Shown here piece after piece: positions 1 through 5,652 of a stretch of 6,116 nt of DNA (position 1 is its first letter; every line of letters begins with the position of its first letter). Under the pieces are notes generated by a model. The model was given only the letters and a program-made list of their open reading frames with translations. It searched no databases and was not told the origin of the DNA. A program made the position numbers and the translations under genes. The stretch is from Planctomycetota bacterium (GTDB taxonomy: Bacteria > Planctomycetota > Brocadiia > SM23-32), in NCBI GenBank assembly GCA_018334735.1, contig JAGXLK010000168.1, forward strand, positions 1 to 6,116. The letters run 5' to 3'.

Positions 1-97
1 TCTGAACATCTGGCACTCAGTCGCATTATGGTAAGGACCGTATCCGGGTTTTGTCAACGGTCGTGGGCGATTCAAGGGCTCCGCAGGAGGTGTGATT

Positions 98-109
98 GTG
101 CTTAAGCAC
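98..109. promoter_or_regulatory. Perfect 12-bp palindrome in leader, candidate operator
   Basis: The sequence GTGCTTAAGCAC is its own reverse complement and lies about 70 bases upstream of the nucleoside hydrolase start. Just downstream is a weak promoter-like pair: TTCAAA (111-116), 16 bases, then TAGAAA (133-138), each matching the sigma70 consensus at four of six positions. A dimeric regulator bound here would abut the -35 element. This is inferred from symmetry and position only; no regulator family is recognised and a 12-bp palindrome can occur by chance. Confidence 0.25.
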
Positions 110-148
110 TTTCAAAAATGGCCGGGGTATGGTAGAAAGAAACTATAG
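98..148 (+). CDS. Possible 16-residue leader peptide mini-ORF
   Basis: A consensus Shine-Dalgarno AGGAGG at 85-90 sits seven bases before a GTG at 98. That GTG opens a 16-codon frame ending in TAG at 146-148, with the predicted peptide MLKHFQKWPGYGRKKL. The peptide is basic and aromatic and has no recognised family. It ends 30 bases before the nucleoside hydrolase start, where leader peptides or upstream ORFs are often found, and the palindrome at 98-109 covers its start. It shows no run of a single amino acid as in classical attenuators. If the weak promoter at 111-138 is the real one, the mini-ORF would not be transcribed from it. The binding site is the only solid evidence and the ORF may be accidental. 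Confidence 0.18.
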   Translation: MLKHFQKWPGYGRKKL

Positions 149-178
149 CATAGAATGCGAAGGAATTGAGGAGAGACC

Positions 179-1063
179 ATGCCCAAAGATACACATGTTT
201 TGCTGGATACAGATATTGGTTCAGACATAGACGATGCAATGTGTCTCGCCTATTTGCTTGCCGAGCGGCGGTGCGGTTTGCTGGGAATCTCTACGGTGAG
301 TGGGGAAGCCCCGAAACGAGCGATGCTTGCTGATTCGATATGCCGTGCTGCCGACAGGATCGAGGTGCCGATTTGGAGCGGGTGCGAATCCCCTCTCATA
401 GGAGAAAAAAGGCAGAAAATTGCCCCGCAGGCTGAAGTTCTCCAAGATAGAGATTGCGAAGCCGACGTGGAGGATAATGAAGCTGTCTGGATGATGAGAG
501 ACACAATTCGAGAATATCCGGGCGATATAACGCTGCTCACGGTCGGTCCGCTGACCAATATCGCTCTGCTTTTTGCGCTGGATCCGGAAATACCGCGGAT
601 GCTCGATCGACTCGTCGTCATGGGGGGGGATTTTCGCGAATCGCGTCAGGGGGAATGGAACGTCGTTTGCGATCCATATGCGTCTGCGATTGTCTTTTCG
701 GCTCCGGTCAGGGAAATTCAGGTCCATCCGCTGGATGTCACCACGCAGTGTACGATGGATGCGCACGAATGCCGGGAACGATTTCAAGGGGGCCCCCTTG
801 ATCTCGTTGCTGAGATGGCGGAGGTCTGGTTCCGCGAGCGGGACGTAGTGACATTTCACGATCCATTAGCCGCCTGTTGCGTGTTTGAGCCTGAGATTTG
901 TTCGTACAAAAGGGGAGATCTCCACGTGGAACTTTATGGCCGCGGAAATTTGGGGTACACTGCCCTTAGTGAACGAAGCGGAGCACCCTGCAAAGTTGCC
1001 GCAGATGTGGAAGTCGAACGGTTTTTTGATCGGTATTTCAGCACAGTTCAGATGTTTGGTTGA
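179..1063 (+). CDS. Inosine/uridine-preferring nucleoside hydrolase (IUNH family)
   Basis: The 294-residue product should hydrolyse the N-glycosidic bond of ribonucleosides, giving ribose and a free base for salvage in the cytoplasm; no signal peptide is visible. The N-terminal aspartate cluster that binds calcium and activates water is present as DTDIGSDIDDAM (residues 10-21), the variant with two extra residues seen in part of the family. Other family motifs are TVGPLTNIA (121-129), VVMGG (146-150), the ribose-binding asparagine in GEWN (N161, where most members have EFN), DP (165-166) and the catalytic HDPLAA (H227, D228). Length is near the usual 300-320 residues. The ATG start is supported by GAGGAGAG at 168-175. 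Base specificity cannot be read from sequence. An 18-bp perfect palindrome lies inside the gene. It is followed after 18 bases by a small membrane protein gene and then a permease, which suggests a salvage or uptake operon. Confidence 0.93.
   Translation: MPKDTHVLLDTDIGSDIDDAMCLAYLLAERRCGLLGISTVSGEAPKRAMLADSICRAADRIEVPIWSGCESPLIGEKRQKIAPQAEVLQDRDCEADVEDNEAVWMMRDTIREYPGDITLLTVGPLTNIALLFALDPEIPRMLDRLVVMGGDFRESRQGEWNVVCDPYASAIVFSAPVREIQVHPLDVTTQCTMDAHECRERFQGGPLDLVAEMAEVWFRERDVVTFHDPLAACCVFEPEICSYKRGDLHVELYGRGNLGYTALSERSGAPCKVAADVEVERFFDRYFSTVQMFG
784..801. repeat. 18-bp perfect palindrome inside the nucleoside hydrolase gene
   Basis: TCAAGGGGGCCCCCTTGA is a perfect inverted repeat. In RNA it could form a seven-pair stem (784-790 with 795-801) closed by a GGCC loop. 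It is not followed by a T run, so it does not resemble an intrinsic terminator. It encodes part of a surface-like stretch, FQGGPLD (residues 202-208), and does not interrupt the frame. It could be a codon-level coincidence or a pausing or protein-binding element; nothing nearby favours one reading. Confidence 0.5.
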
Positions 1064-1081
1064 GATATTTGAGGGAGGAAA

Positions 1082-1285
1082 ATGGTGGCCGGCAACCAGC
1101 TTGCTATTCCAGGGGTTGAGCCACTCGGGGAACCTTACGGTCCAATTCATGCCATCATCGGGTTGGTCGTCTTGGTAGCTTTCGTGGTGGGAATGGTCGT
1201 GTATTTTCGACGGAAACTTCCCCGCGAGACTCCTGAAACCGATGGTGAAGGAAAATCTCAAAGCGAATCGGGCGACGAGGACTGA
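1082..1285 (+). CDS. Small single-pass membrane protein, unknown function
   Basis: This 67-residue protein has a short polar N-terminus rich in Gly and Pro (1-21). One strongly hydrophobic segment follows at about 23-42 (ending VVGMVVYF), then the positive cluster RRK (43-45) and an acidic, Ser/Glu/Asp-rich tail (46-67). The positive-inside rule predicts an outside N-terminus and a cytoplasmic tail. Reality as a gene is supported by a strong binding site (GAGGGAGGA at 1071-1079) right before the ATG, by its tight fit 18 bases after the nucleoside hydrolase stop, and by the 51 bases before the permease gene. I do not recognise a family. It may be an accessory subunit or stabiliser of the neighbouring permease, but this rests on position only. 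Confidence 0.72.
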   Translation: MVAGNQLAIPGVEPLGEPYGPIHAIIGLVVLVAFVVGMVVYFRRKLPRETPETDGEGKSQSESGDED

Positions 1286-1336
1286 TAAGAATATGCTGCG
1301 CCCGGGGCACCAAACTGAGTAAAGGACCTACAAACC

Positions 1337-3181
1337 GTGGAATTGAAGAAAGATGTGGGATTGCTCGGAGTTTTCTGCATTGCTTCGGGAGCAATGATCA
1401 GTTCCGGCCTTTTTATTCTCCCCGGCCCTGCTTTTAAGCTTGCCGGACCGGCAGTTGTAGTGTCTTATTTTCTGGCAGGGCTCCTGGCCCTGTGTGGGAT
1501 GCTGAGCATTGCCGAAATCGCAACGGCTATGCCGAAAGCTGGGGGAGATTACTTCTATATCGCCCGTAGTCTCGGGCCTGCCGTTGGCACTATTTCCGGC
1601 CTTCTGAGCTGGATTGCATTATCATTGAAATCGGCATTTGCCCTGGTAGGGATGGCGGCGTTTGCGAGACTGATCCCCCGGTTTCAGGGAACTCCTATCT
1701 GGCAGCTGGCGGTTCCGTTTGCTCTGTTTTTTATCGGCCTCAATGTCATCGGAATCAGGCAAGCGGTGCGGGCGCAGATAATTCTGGTTATCGGTTTGAT
1801 CTCCTTGATGGTGCTTTATCTGGTGGCGGGTTTCCCGAAGGTAGATGTTAACAGATTGCAGCCTTTTGCTCCGCGGGGAAGCTTCAGGGTAATTTCCACA
1901 GCAGGATTTGTGTTCATTTCATACGGTGGGCTTCTGAAAATCGTGAGTGTAGCCGAAGAAATCCGCAACCCCAAAAAAGTAATCCCTATAGGAATGATTT
2001 TCTCGTTATTGGTGGTCGGTATTTTCTACGGGCTTATGGTTTTCGTAACGACCTGCGTCCTGCCCGCTGAGGAATTGAGCGGTTCCCTGACCCCGGTTTC
2101 CCAGGCCGGCCGGGCGGTGCTTGGCCGGTTTGGTTTTCTGGCTCTGACGATTGCAGCAATTCTCGCTTTTTTCTCCACGGCTAACGCTGGAATTGCCTCA
2201 GCATCTCGCTATCCACTGGCTCTGAGTCGGGATGGGCTTCTGCCTCCGCTGATGGGGCAGGTCAGCGAACGGTTCAAAACGCCTGTTATTTCCGTTCTTA
2301 TCACCGGTGTTTTCATTATTGTTGCCGTTTTTGTTCAGCTGGATTATCTCGTTAAAGCGGCTTCGACCGTTCTGATCCTGAGTTACCTGCTTTCGTGTCT
2401 TTCTCTGATAATTTTGCGGGAAGGTCGCGTTCAGAATTATCAGCCATCTTTTCGTGCTCCGCTTTATCCCTGGCTTCCAATTATAGGGATTGCGGGATAT
2501 TCGTTCATGCTTTTCGGGATGGGTTTTGAAGCCCTCCTGTTAAGCCTGTTGATGGGACTCATAGGATTTTTGGTTTACCGTTTTTATGGCCGCGCCACGG
2601 CCGATAGAGAATATGCACTTCTCCATTTGATTGAGCGTATCACTGCCCGCGAACTTACCGGCCGTTCCCTTGAGTCGGAACTAAAGGGAATAATCCGCGA
2701 ACGCGACGAAATCGAGAAAGACCGATTCGACTCGCTTATTGAAAACTGTCCCGTGGTTGATGTCGAGGGAGATATCGAACTCGACGATCTTTTCAAACGT
2801 ATCGCGGCGGCGTTGTCACCGCGGCTTGACATTCCCGCTGGTCGAATCGAGGAAAAGCTGGTTGATCGAGAACGACAGAGCTCCACGGCGATTAACACCA
2901 ATTTTGCCATACCTCACATTATCGTGGACGGGGAAGAAAAGTTTGATATTCTGCTTGCCAGGTGCCGAGAGGGGGTGTCGTTCTCCGACGATGCACCGGA
3001 AGTCGAGGCCGTGTTTGTCCTTGTCGGCAGTCAAGATCAGCGAAATTTCCACCTCCGTGCCCTGGCGGCGATTGCTCAGATTGTTCAGCAGGAGCCGTTT
3101 CTGGATAGATGGCGAGAAGCTCGCAATGCGGAAGCGCTCCGAGATGCTGTGTTGCTTGGAAGACGTCAACGTTATAGCTAA
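1337..3181 (+). CDS. APC-family amino acid permease fused to a C-terminal PTS EIIA (fructose/Ntr-type) domain
   Basis: The 614-residue protein begins with an APC transporter core of about 12 membrane helices (residues 8-415). The first helix carries the unwound substrate-binding glycine motif GAMISSGLF (18-26), and the conserved loop AEEIRNPKKVIP (206-217) follows helix 6. A charged helical linker (about 421-470, containing LESELKGIIRERDEIEKDRF) joins it to a soluble domain (about 478-606) resembling PTS EIIA type 2/PtsN. That domain keeps the phospho-acceptor histidine in FAIPH (H527) and the second conserved histidine in HLRALA (H572). Known family behaviour is proton- or gradient-coupled amino acid or amine uptake; phosphorylation of the EIIA domain as a control of transport is my inference. 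The substrate is not readable. The GTG start gives the usual short N-terminus and is preceded by AAAGGA (1321-1326). No EI or HPr gene is in view. Confidence 0.9.
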   Translation: MELKKDVGLLGVFCIASGAMISSGLFILPGPAFKLAGPAVVVSYFLAGLLALCGMLSIAEIATAMPKAGGDYFYIARSLGPAVGTISGLLSWIALSLKSAFALVGMAAFARLIPRFQGTPIWQLAVPFALFFIGLNVIGIRQAVRAQIILVIGLISLMVLYLVAGFPKVDVNRLQPFAPRGSFRVISTAGFVFISYGGLLKIVSVAEEIRNPKKVIPIGMIFSLLVVGIFYGLMVFVTTCVLPAEELSGSLTPVSQAGRAVLGRFGFLALTIAAILAFFSTANAGIASASRYPLALSRDGLLPPLMGQVSERFKTPVISVLITGVFIIVAVFVQLDYLVKAASTVLILSYLLSCLSLIILREGRVQNYQPSFRAPLYPWLPIIGIAGYSFMLFGMGFEALLLSLLMGLIGFLVYRFYGRATADREYALLHLIERITARELTGRSLESELKGIIRERDEIEKDRFDSLIENCPVVDVEGDIELDDLFKRIAAALSPRLDIPAGRIEEKLVDRERQSSTAINTNFAIPHIIVDGEEKFDILLARCREGVSFSDDAPEVEAVFVLVGSQDQRNFHLRALAAIAQIVQQEPFLDRWREARNAEALRDAVLLGRRQRYS

Positions 3182-3217
3182 GAATTGTTCCGATACCCGG
3201 TGGGGTCGGCCCCGAAG

Positions 3218-3247
3218 TTGCCGGTTGCCATAAACAGCATTTATAAT
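3218..3247 (+). promoter_or_regulatory. Sigma70-like promoter for the amrS operon
   Basis: A perfect -10 hexamer TATAAT (3242-3247) is preceded by an 18-base spacer and the -35-like TTGCCG (3218-3223, four of six consensus positions). Transcription would start near 3254, leaving a leader of about 29 bases before the amrS ATG. It lies in the longest non-coding gap between genes in the window (3182-3282) and so separates the permease operon from the radical SAM operon. No clear intrinsic terminator with a T run is seen between the permease stop and this promoter, so read-through is possible. Confidence 0.5.
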
Positions 3248-3282
3248 TGTTCTTGTGCCGATCCCCTCTATTTGACTGAGCT

Positions 3283-4407
3283 ATGAAAAAACTGAGCCGG
3301 AGAGATTTTGTGAAAATGGCGGCAGTCGGGCTCACCTCTACCAGCTGTCCGTTTGCAACAGGTGCCATTGCGGCCAAGGTCCAGGGCTCAGAACTCGGCG
3401 ATCACGAGGCCATGGCTTACGCCAAAGTGAAGGGAAAGATTATCCAGTGCAAGTTGTGTCCCCGTGGATGTGTGGTGCCGGACGGGCGAAGAGGATACTG
3501 CGGCGTCCGAGAAAACCAGGGGGGAACATACAAATCGCTGGTTTATGGACGGGTCGGGGCTGCTCACGTGGATCCTATCGAGAAAAAGCCTCTTTTCCAT
3601 TTTCTACCGGGGAACACGGCTTTCTCTATTGCAACCGCTGGTTGCAATGTAGAATGTCTGTTCTGCCAGAACTGGCGCCTGAGCCAGTCAAAACCCGAAC
3701 AACTCCAGACCACCCGTATGCCGCCCGAGAAAGTGGCTGCAGAAGCGGTTTCCCAAAATTGCGATATCATTGCGTACACCTACAACGAACCGACGATTTT
3801 TTACGAATTTATGCTTGACTGTGCCCGGGAAGGGAAAAAGAAAAACCTGCAAAGCGTCATGATTTCGAACGGATATATGAATCCCGAGCCGATGAAAACT
3901 GTCTGCAAAGAGCTCGGTGGGATAAAAATAGATTTGAAGTCATTTAGTGATGAGTTTTACAAAAAATATGTCGATGGCGAGCTAAAGCCGGTTCTAAAAA
4001 CGATCGAATTAATCAAAAAACTTGACATGCATCTTGAACTGGTGACACTGCTGATATCCGGACTCAATGATAGCGATGATGAGATCGGGAAGATGGCTCA
4101 GTGGGTTGTGAAGAATCTGGGCAAGGATGTCCCCATGCATTTCAGCCGTTTTCATCCATGCTACAAAATGAAGAATATATCCCGGACGCCCATTAAAACA
4201 GTTGAGCGTGCGCAAAGCATCGCATTGGATGAAGGCGTCCATTATTCCTATGTCGGCAATGCTCCCGGTCACAAATATGAGAATACATTCTGTCATTCTT
4301 GCGGCGCCAAAATTATCACCCGCTACGGATTCCACATCGGCGAAGTCCATATTAAGGATGGAAAGTGTGAATTTTGCGGAGCGGAGATCCCGGGAGTGTG
4401 GGATTGA
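3283..4407 (+). CDS. amrS: AmmeMemoRadiSam system radical SAM enzyme with Tat signal
   Basis: The 374-residue protein matches the PflA-like radical SAM member of AmmeMemoRadiSam systems. In order it has a Tat-type leader with SRRDFVK (5-11) and a mild hydrophobic stretch to about residue 31, then the family's N-terminal cysteine region CKLCPRGC (56-63) with GYCGVREN (71-78). The radical SAM triad follows in CNVECLFCQNW (C121, C125, C128), which should bind a [4Fe-4S] cluster and SAM, then TYNEPT (166-171), and a C-terminal zinc-ribbon-like pair CHSC (337-340) and CEFC (362-365) ending in IPGVW. The substrate is unknown. ATG 3283 is the first possible start, since an in-frame TGA lies at 3277, but its binding site is weak. 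Met44 (3412), preceded closely by GAGG, would give a cytoplasmic 331-residue form of typical family length. It heads an operon whose last visible gene is amrA. Confidence 0.9.
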   Translation: MKKLSRRDFVKMAAVGLTSTSCPFATGAIAAKVQGSELGDHEAMAYAKVKGKIIQCKLCPRGCVVPDGRRGYCGVRENQGGTYKSLVYGRVGAAHVDPIEKKPLFHFLPGNTAFSIATAGCNVECLFCQNWRLSQSKPEQLQTTRMPPEKVAAEAVSQNCDIIAYTYNEPTIFYEFMLDCAREGKKKNLQSVMISNGYMNPEPMKTVCKELGGIKIDLKSFSDEFYKKYVDGELKPVLKTIELIKKLDMHLELVTLLISGLNDSDDEIGKMAQWVVKNLGKDVPMHFSRFHPCYKMKNISRTPIKTVERAQSIALDEGVHYSYVGNAPGHKYENTFCHSCGAKIITRYGFHIGEVHIKDGKCEFCGAEIPGVWD

Positions 4408-4451
4408 AAAATTCTGGATGCCGGCAGGTTTTTCTCAATTAGAAGCCGTTG

Positions 4452-4458
4452 AAAGGAA
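4452..4458 (+). promoter_or_regulatory. Ribosome binding site deciding the TTG start of the DUF523 gene
   Basis: AAAGGAA lies eight bases before TTG 4467. The upstream in-frame TTG at 4449 overlaps the region before this site and has no comparable purine tract at proper distance, so 4467 is preferred. Confidence 0.5.
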
Positions 4459-4466
4459 TATCTCTT

Positions 4467-4925
4467 TTGTCGGATGATAACGGAAAATCCAAATCCCCAA
4501 TCCTTGTAAGCGCGTGCCTCCTGGGCCTTCGAACCAGATACGATGGTGAGGATAGCAGGCGCGAGGAGATTGTAGAACTTGCCGAGGATCATTGTTTGAT
4601 CCCCTTTTGTCCGGAACAACTCGGCGGTTTATCCACTCCACGAATTCCAGCGGAAATTGATAAAGGAGACGGGGCAACTGTCCTCCAGGGAAAGGCGAGA
4701 GTTGTACGTGAAGATAGCGTGGATGTTACGGAACAGTTTCTGCGCGGGGCGCGAGAAGCTGCCCGTTTGGCGGAATTGATAGGAGCGCGGAAAGCCGTGA
4801 TGAAAGAAGGGAGCCCGGCCTGTGGGCTGACTCGGATTAAGAGAAAGGGTGCGGATGTGGCCGGTTCGGGCGTGGCAGCAGCGCTCCTGAAACGGAAGGG
4901 GGTCGATATTGAGGGAATCGAGTGA
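4467..4925 (+). CDS. DUF523/TudS-like [4Fe-4S] protein, possible thiouracil desulfidase
   Basis: The 152-residue protein is a single DUF523 domain of normal family length. Three conserved cysteines stand in the family's motifs: VSACLLG (C17), FCPEQLGGLSTPR (C48) and SPACG (C119). DVT (86-88) and the late G-x-G (133-135) also fit. In the characterised member TudS, three cysteines hold a [4Fe-4S] cluster whose free iron takes sulfur from thiouracil; the CPE glutamate (E50) and the serine before PxCG (S116) are also conserved here. That this protein acts on thiouracil is an inference, since DUF523 is broad. TTG 4467 is chosen for its binding site; TTG 4449 would add six residues. It begins 59 bases after amrS and its end overlaps the next gene by 17 bases if that gene starts at 4909, indicating co-transcription. 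Confidence 0.88.
   Translation: MSDDNGKSKSPILVSACLLGLRTRYDGEDSRREEIVELAEDHCLIPFCPEQLGGLSTPRIPAEIDKGDGATVLQGKARVVREDSVDVTEQFLRGAREAARLAELIGARKAVMKEGSPACGLTRIKRKGADVAGSGVAAALLKRKGVDIEGIE
4894..4902 (+). promoter_or_regulatory. Purine-rich ribosome binding site for the TTG 4909 start
   Basis: GGAAGGGGG ends six bases before TTG 4909, inside the end of the DUF523 gene. The rival GTG at 4963 lacks a good purine tract at the right distance. This favours the longer membrane protein, although family alignment favours the shorter one. Confidence 0.4.
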
Positions 4926-5652
4926 CGGAGCCGGTGCGAATAAAAGGGCGAGTGAACTGAAAGTGAAAAAGAAGCGGGGACCCATTCGCAGACTCTACGA
5001 CTGGACGATTCACTGGGCGGAGACTCGCTATGCCGAGTGGGCATTGTTTATCCTGGCGTTTGCGGGATCATCGTTTTTCCCGATACCTCCCGATGTCCTG
5101 TTGATCACTATGGCGCTTGCCGCCCCCAAGAAGTCGCTCCGCTACGCGGGTATCTGCATGCTCGGCTCTGTGCTCGGCGCCTTTTTAGGGTACGGCATCG
5201 GGTATTTCTTCTTCGATTCCGTGGGCAGCGCCATAATCGAGTTTTACGGATTGGAAGAAGCGTTTGGGAGTTTCAGAGCGCATTTTCACGAACAGGGTTT
5301 CCTTTACGTATTTGGTGCGGCGTTGACACCCATTCCCTACAAGGTTTTCACAATTACTTCCGGTTTCTGCGGCATTTCCCTTCTGGTTGTGACATCGGCT
5401 TCGGTTATCGGGCGAGGCCTGCGGTTCTTCTGTGTCGGGGCACTTTTCAAATTTTTCGGTCCGAAGATCAAGGAATTCATCGATCGCTATTTCAATTTAA
5501 TGACTATCCTTTTCCTGATACTTTTAGTCGGCGGGTTCGTATTTGTTAAGGTTTTGTGGGGGAACCACGGAAAGTCGACGAGCAAAGAGGAGCAGAAGAC
5601 GGAGGAAAAACCCCGTGGCAATTCGACACATCCTGACGAAAGTGGGCGTTGA
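4909..5652 (+). CDS. YqaA-like DedA/VTT-domain inner membrane protein
   Basis: The product is 247 residues from TTG 4909, or 229 from GTG 4963, which removes a polar extension and starts just before RRLYDW (27-32), where relatives usually begin. The core has hydrophobic segments at about 42-70, 78-102, 130-180 and 198-216. It holds the two proline-rich re-entrant motifs of the DedA/VTT fold, FFPIPPD (56-62) and LTPIPYK (139-145), and the glycine-arginine motif GRGLRF (168-173). Family members are inner-membrane proteins tied to lipid flipping, membrane potential or envelope homeostasis; COG1238 members are poorly characterised. The tail (217-247) is hydrophilic and charged, and its coding region overlaps the start of amrA by 38 bases. 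The overlaps on both sides suggest translational coupling with the AmmeMemoRadiSam genes. Confidence 0.85.
   Translation: MRESSDGAGANKRASELKVKKKRGPIRRLYDWTIHWAETRYAEWALFILAFAGSSFFPIPPDVLLITMALAAPKKSLRYAGICMLGSVLGAFLGYGIGYFFFDSVGSAIIEFYGLEEAFGSFRAHFHEQGFLYVFGAALTPIPYKVFTITSGFCGISLLVVTSASVIGRGLRFFCVGALFKFFGPKIKEFIDRYFNLMTILFLILLVGGFVFVKVLWGNHGKSTSKEEQKTEEKPRGNSTHPDESGR
5601..5605 (+). promoter_or_regulatory. Ribosome binding site for the leader-bearing amrA start
   Basis: GGAGG lies nine bases before GTG 5615, inside the yqaA-like gene. It supports translation of the form of AmrA that has a signal peptide. Confidence 0.55.

Noticed and set aside
51..56. TTGTCA as a -35 element
   Set aside because: No -10-like hexamer follows at 15-19 bases.
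1..105. Possible 3' end of an upstream gene (open frame 1 to TAA at 103; frame 2 to TAA at 32)
   Set aside because: Neither short tail resembles a known protein and the fragments are too short to support a call.
221..859. Long antisense open frame (212 codons) opposite the nucleoside hydrolase
   Set aside because: It mirrors the hydrolase, is rich in Arg, His, Pro and Ser without domain features, and the + strand frame has clear catalytic motifs.
3197..3224. GC-rich hairpin (GGGG TCGG CCCC) after the permease as a terminator
   Set aside because: The inner stem is only four pairs and no T run follows, so intrinsic termination is not supported.
2739..3233. 164-codon + strand frame overlapping the EIIA domain
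   Set aside because: It lies out of frame within a well-supported domain and its product has no recognisable motif or binding site.
4411..4436. TGCCGGCA followed by a T run after amrS as a terminator
   Set aside because: The palindrome has no room for a loop and the surrounding bases do not extend a stable stem.
4589..5044. Antisense frame across the DUF523/yqaA-like junction
   Set aside because: Low-complexity Ser/Arg/Pro composition typical of a shadow frame, and both + strand genes are well supported.
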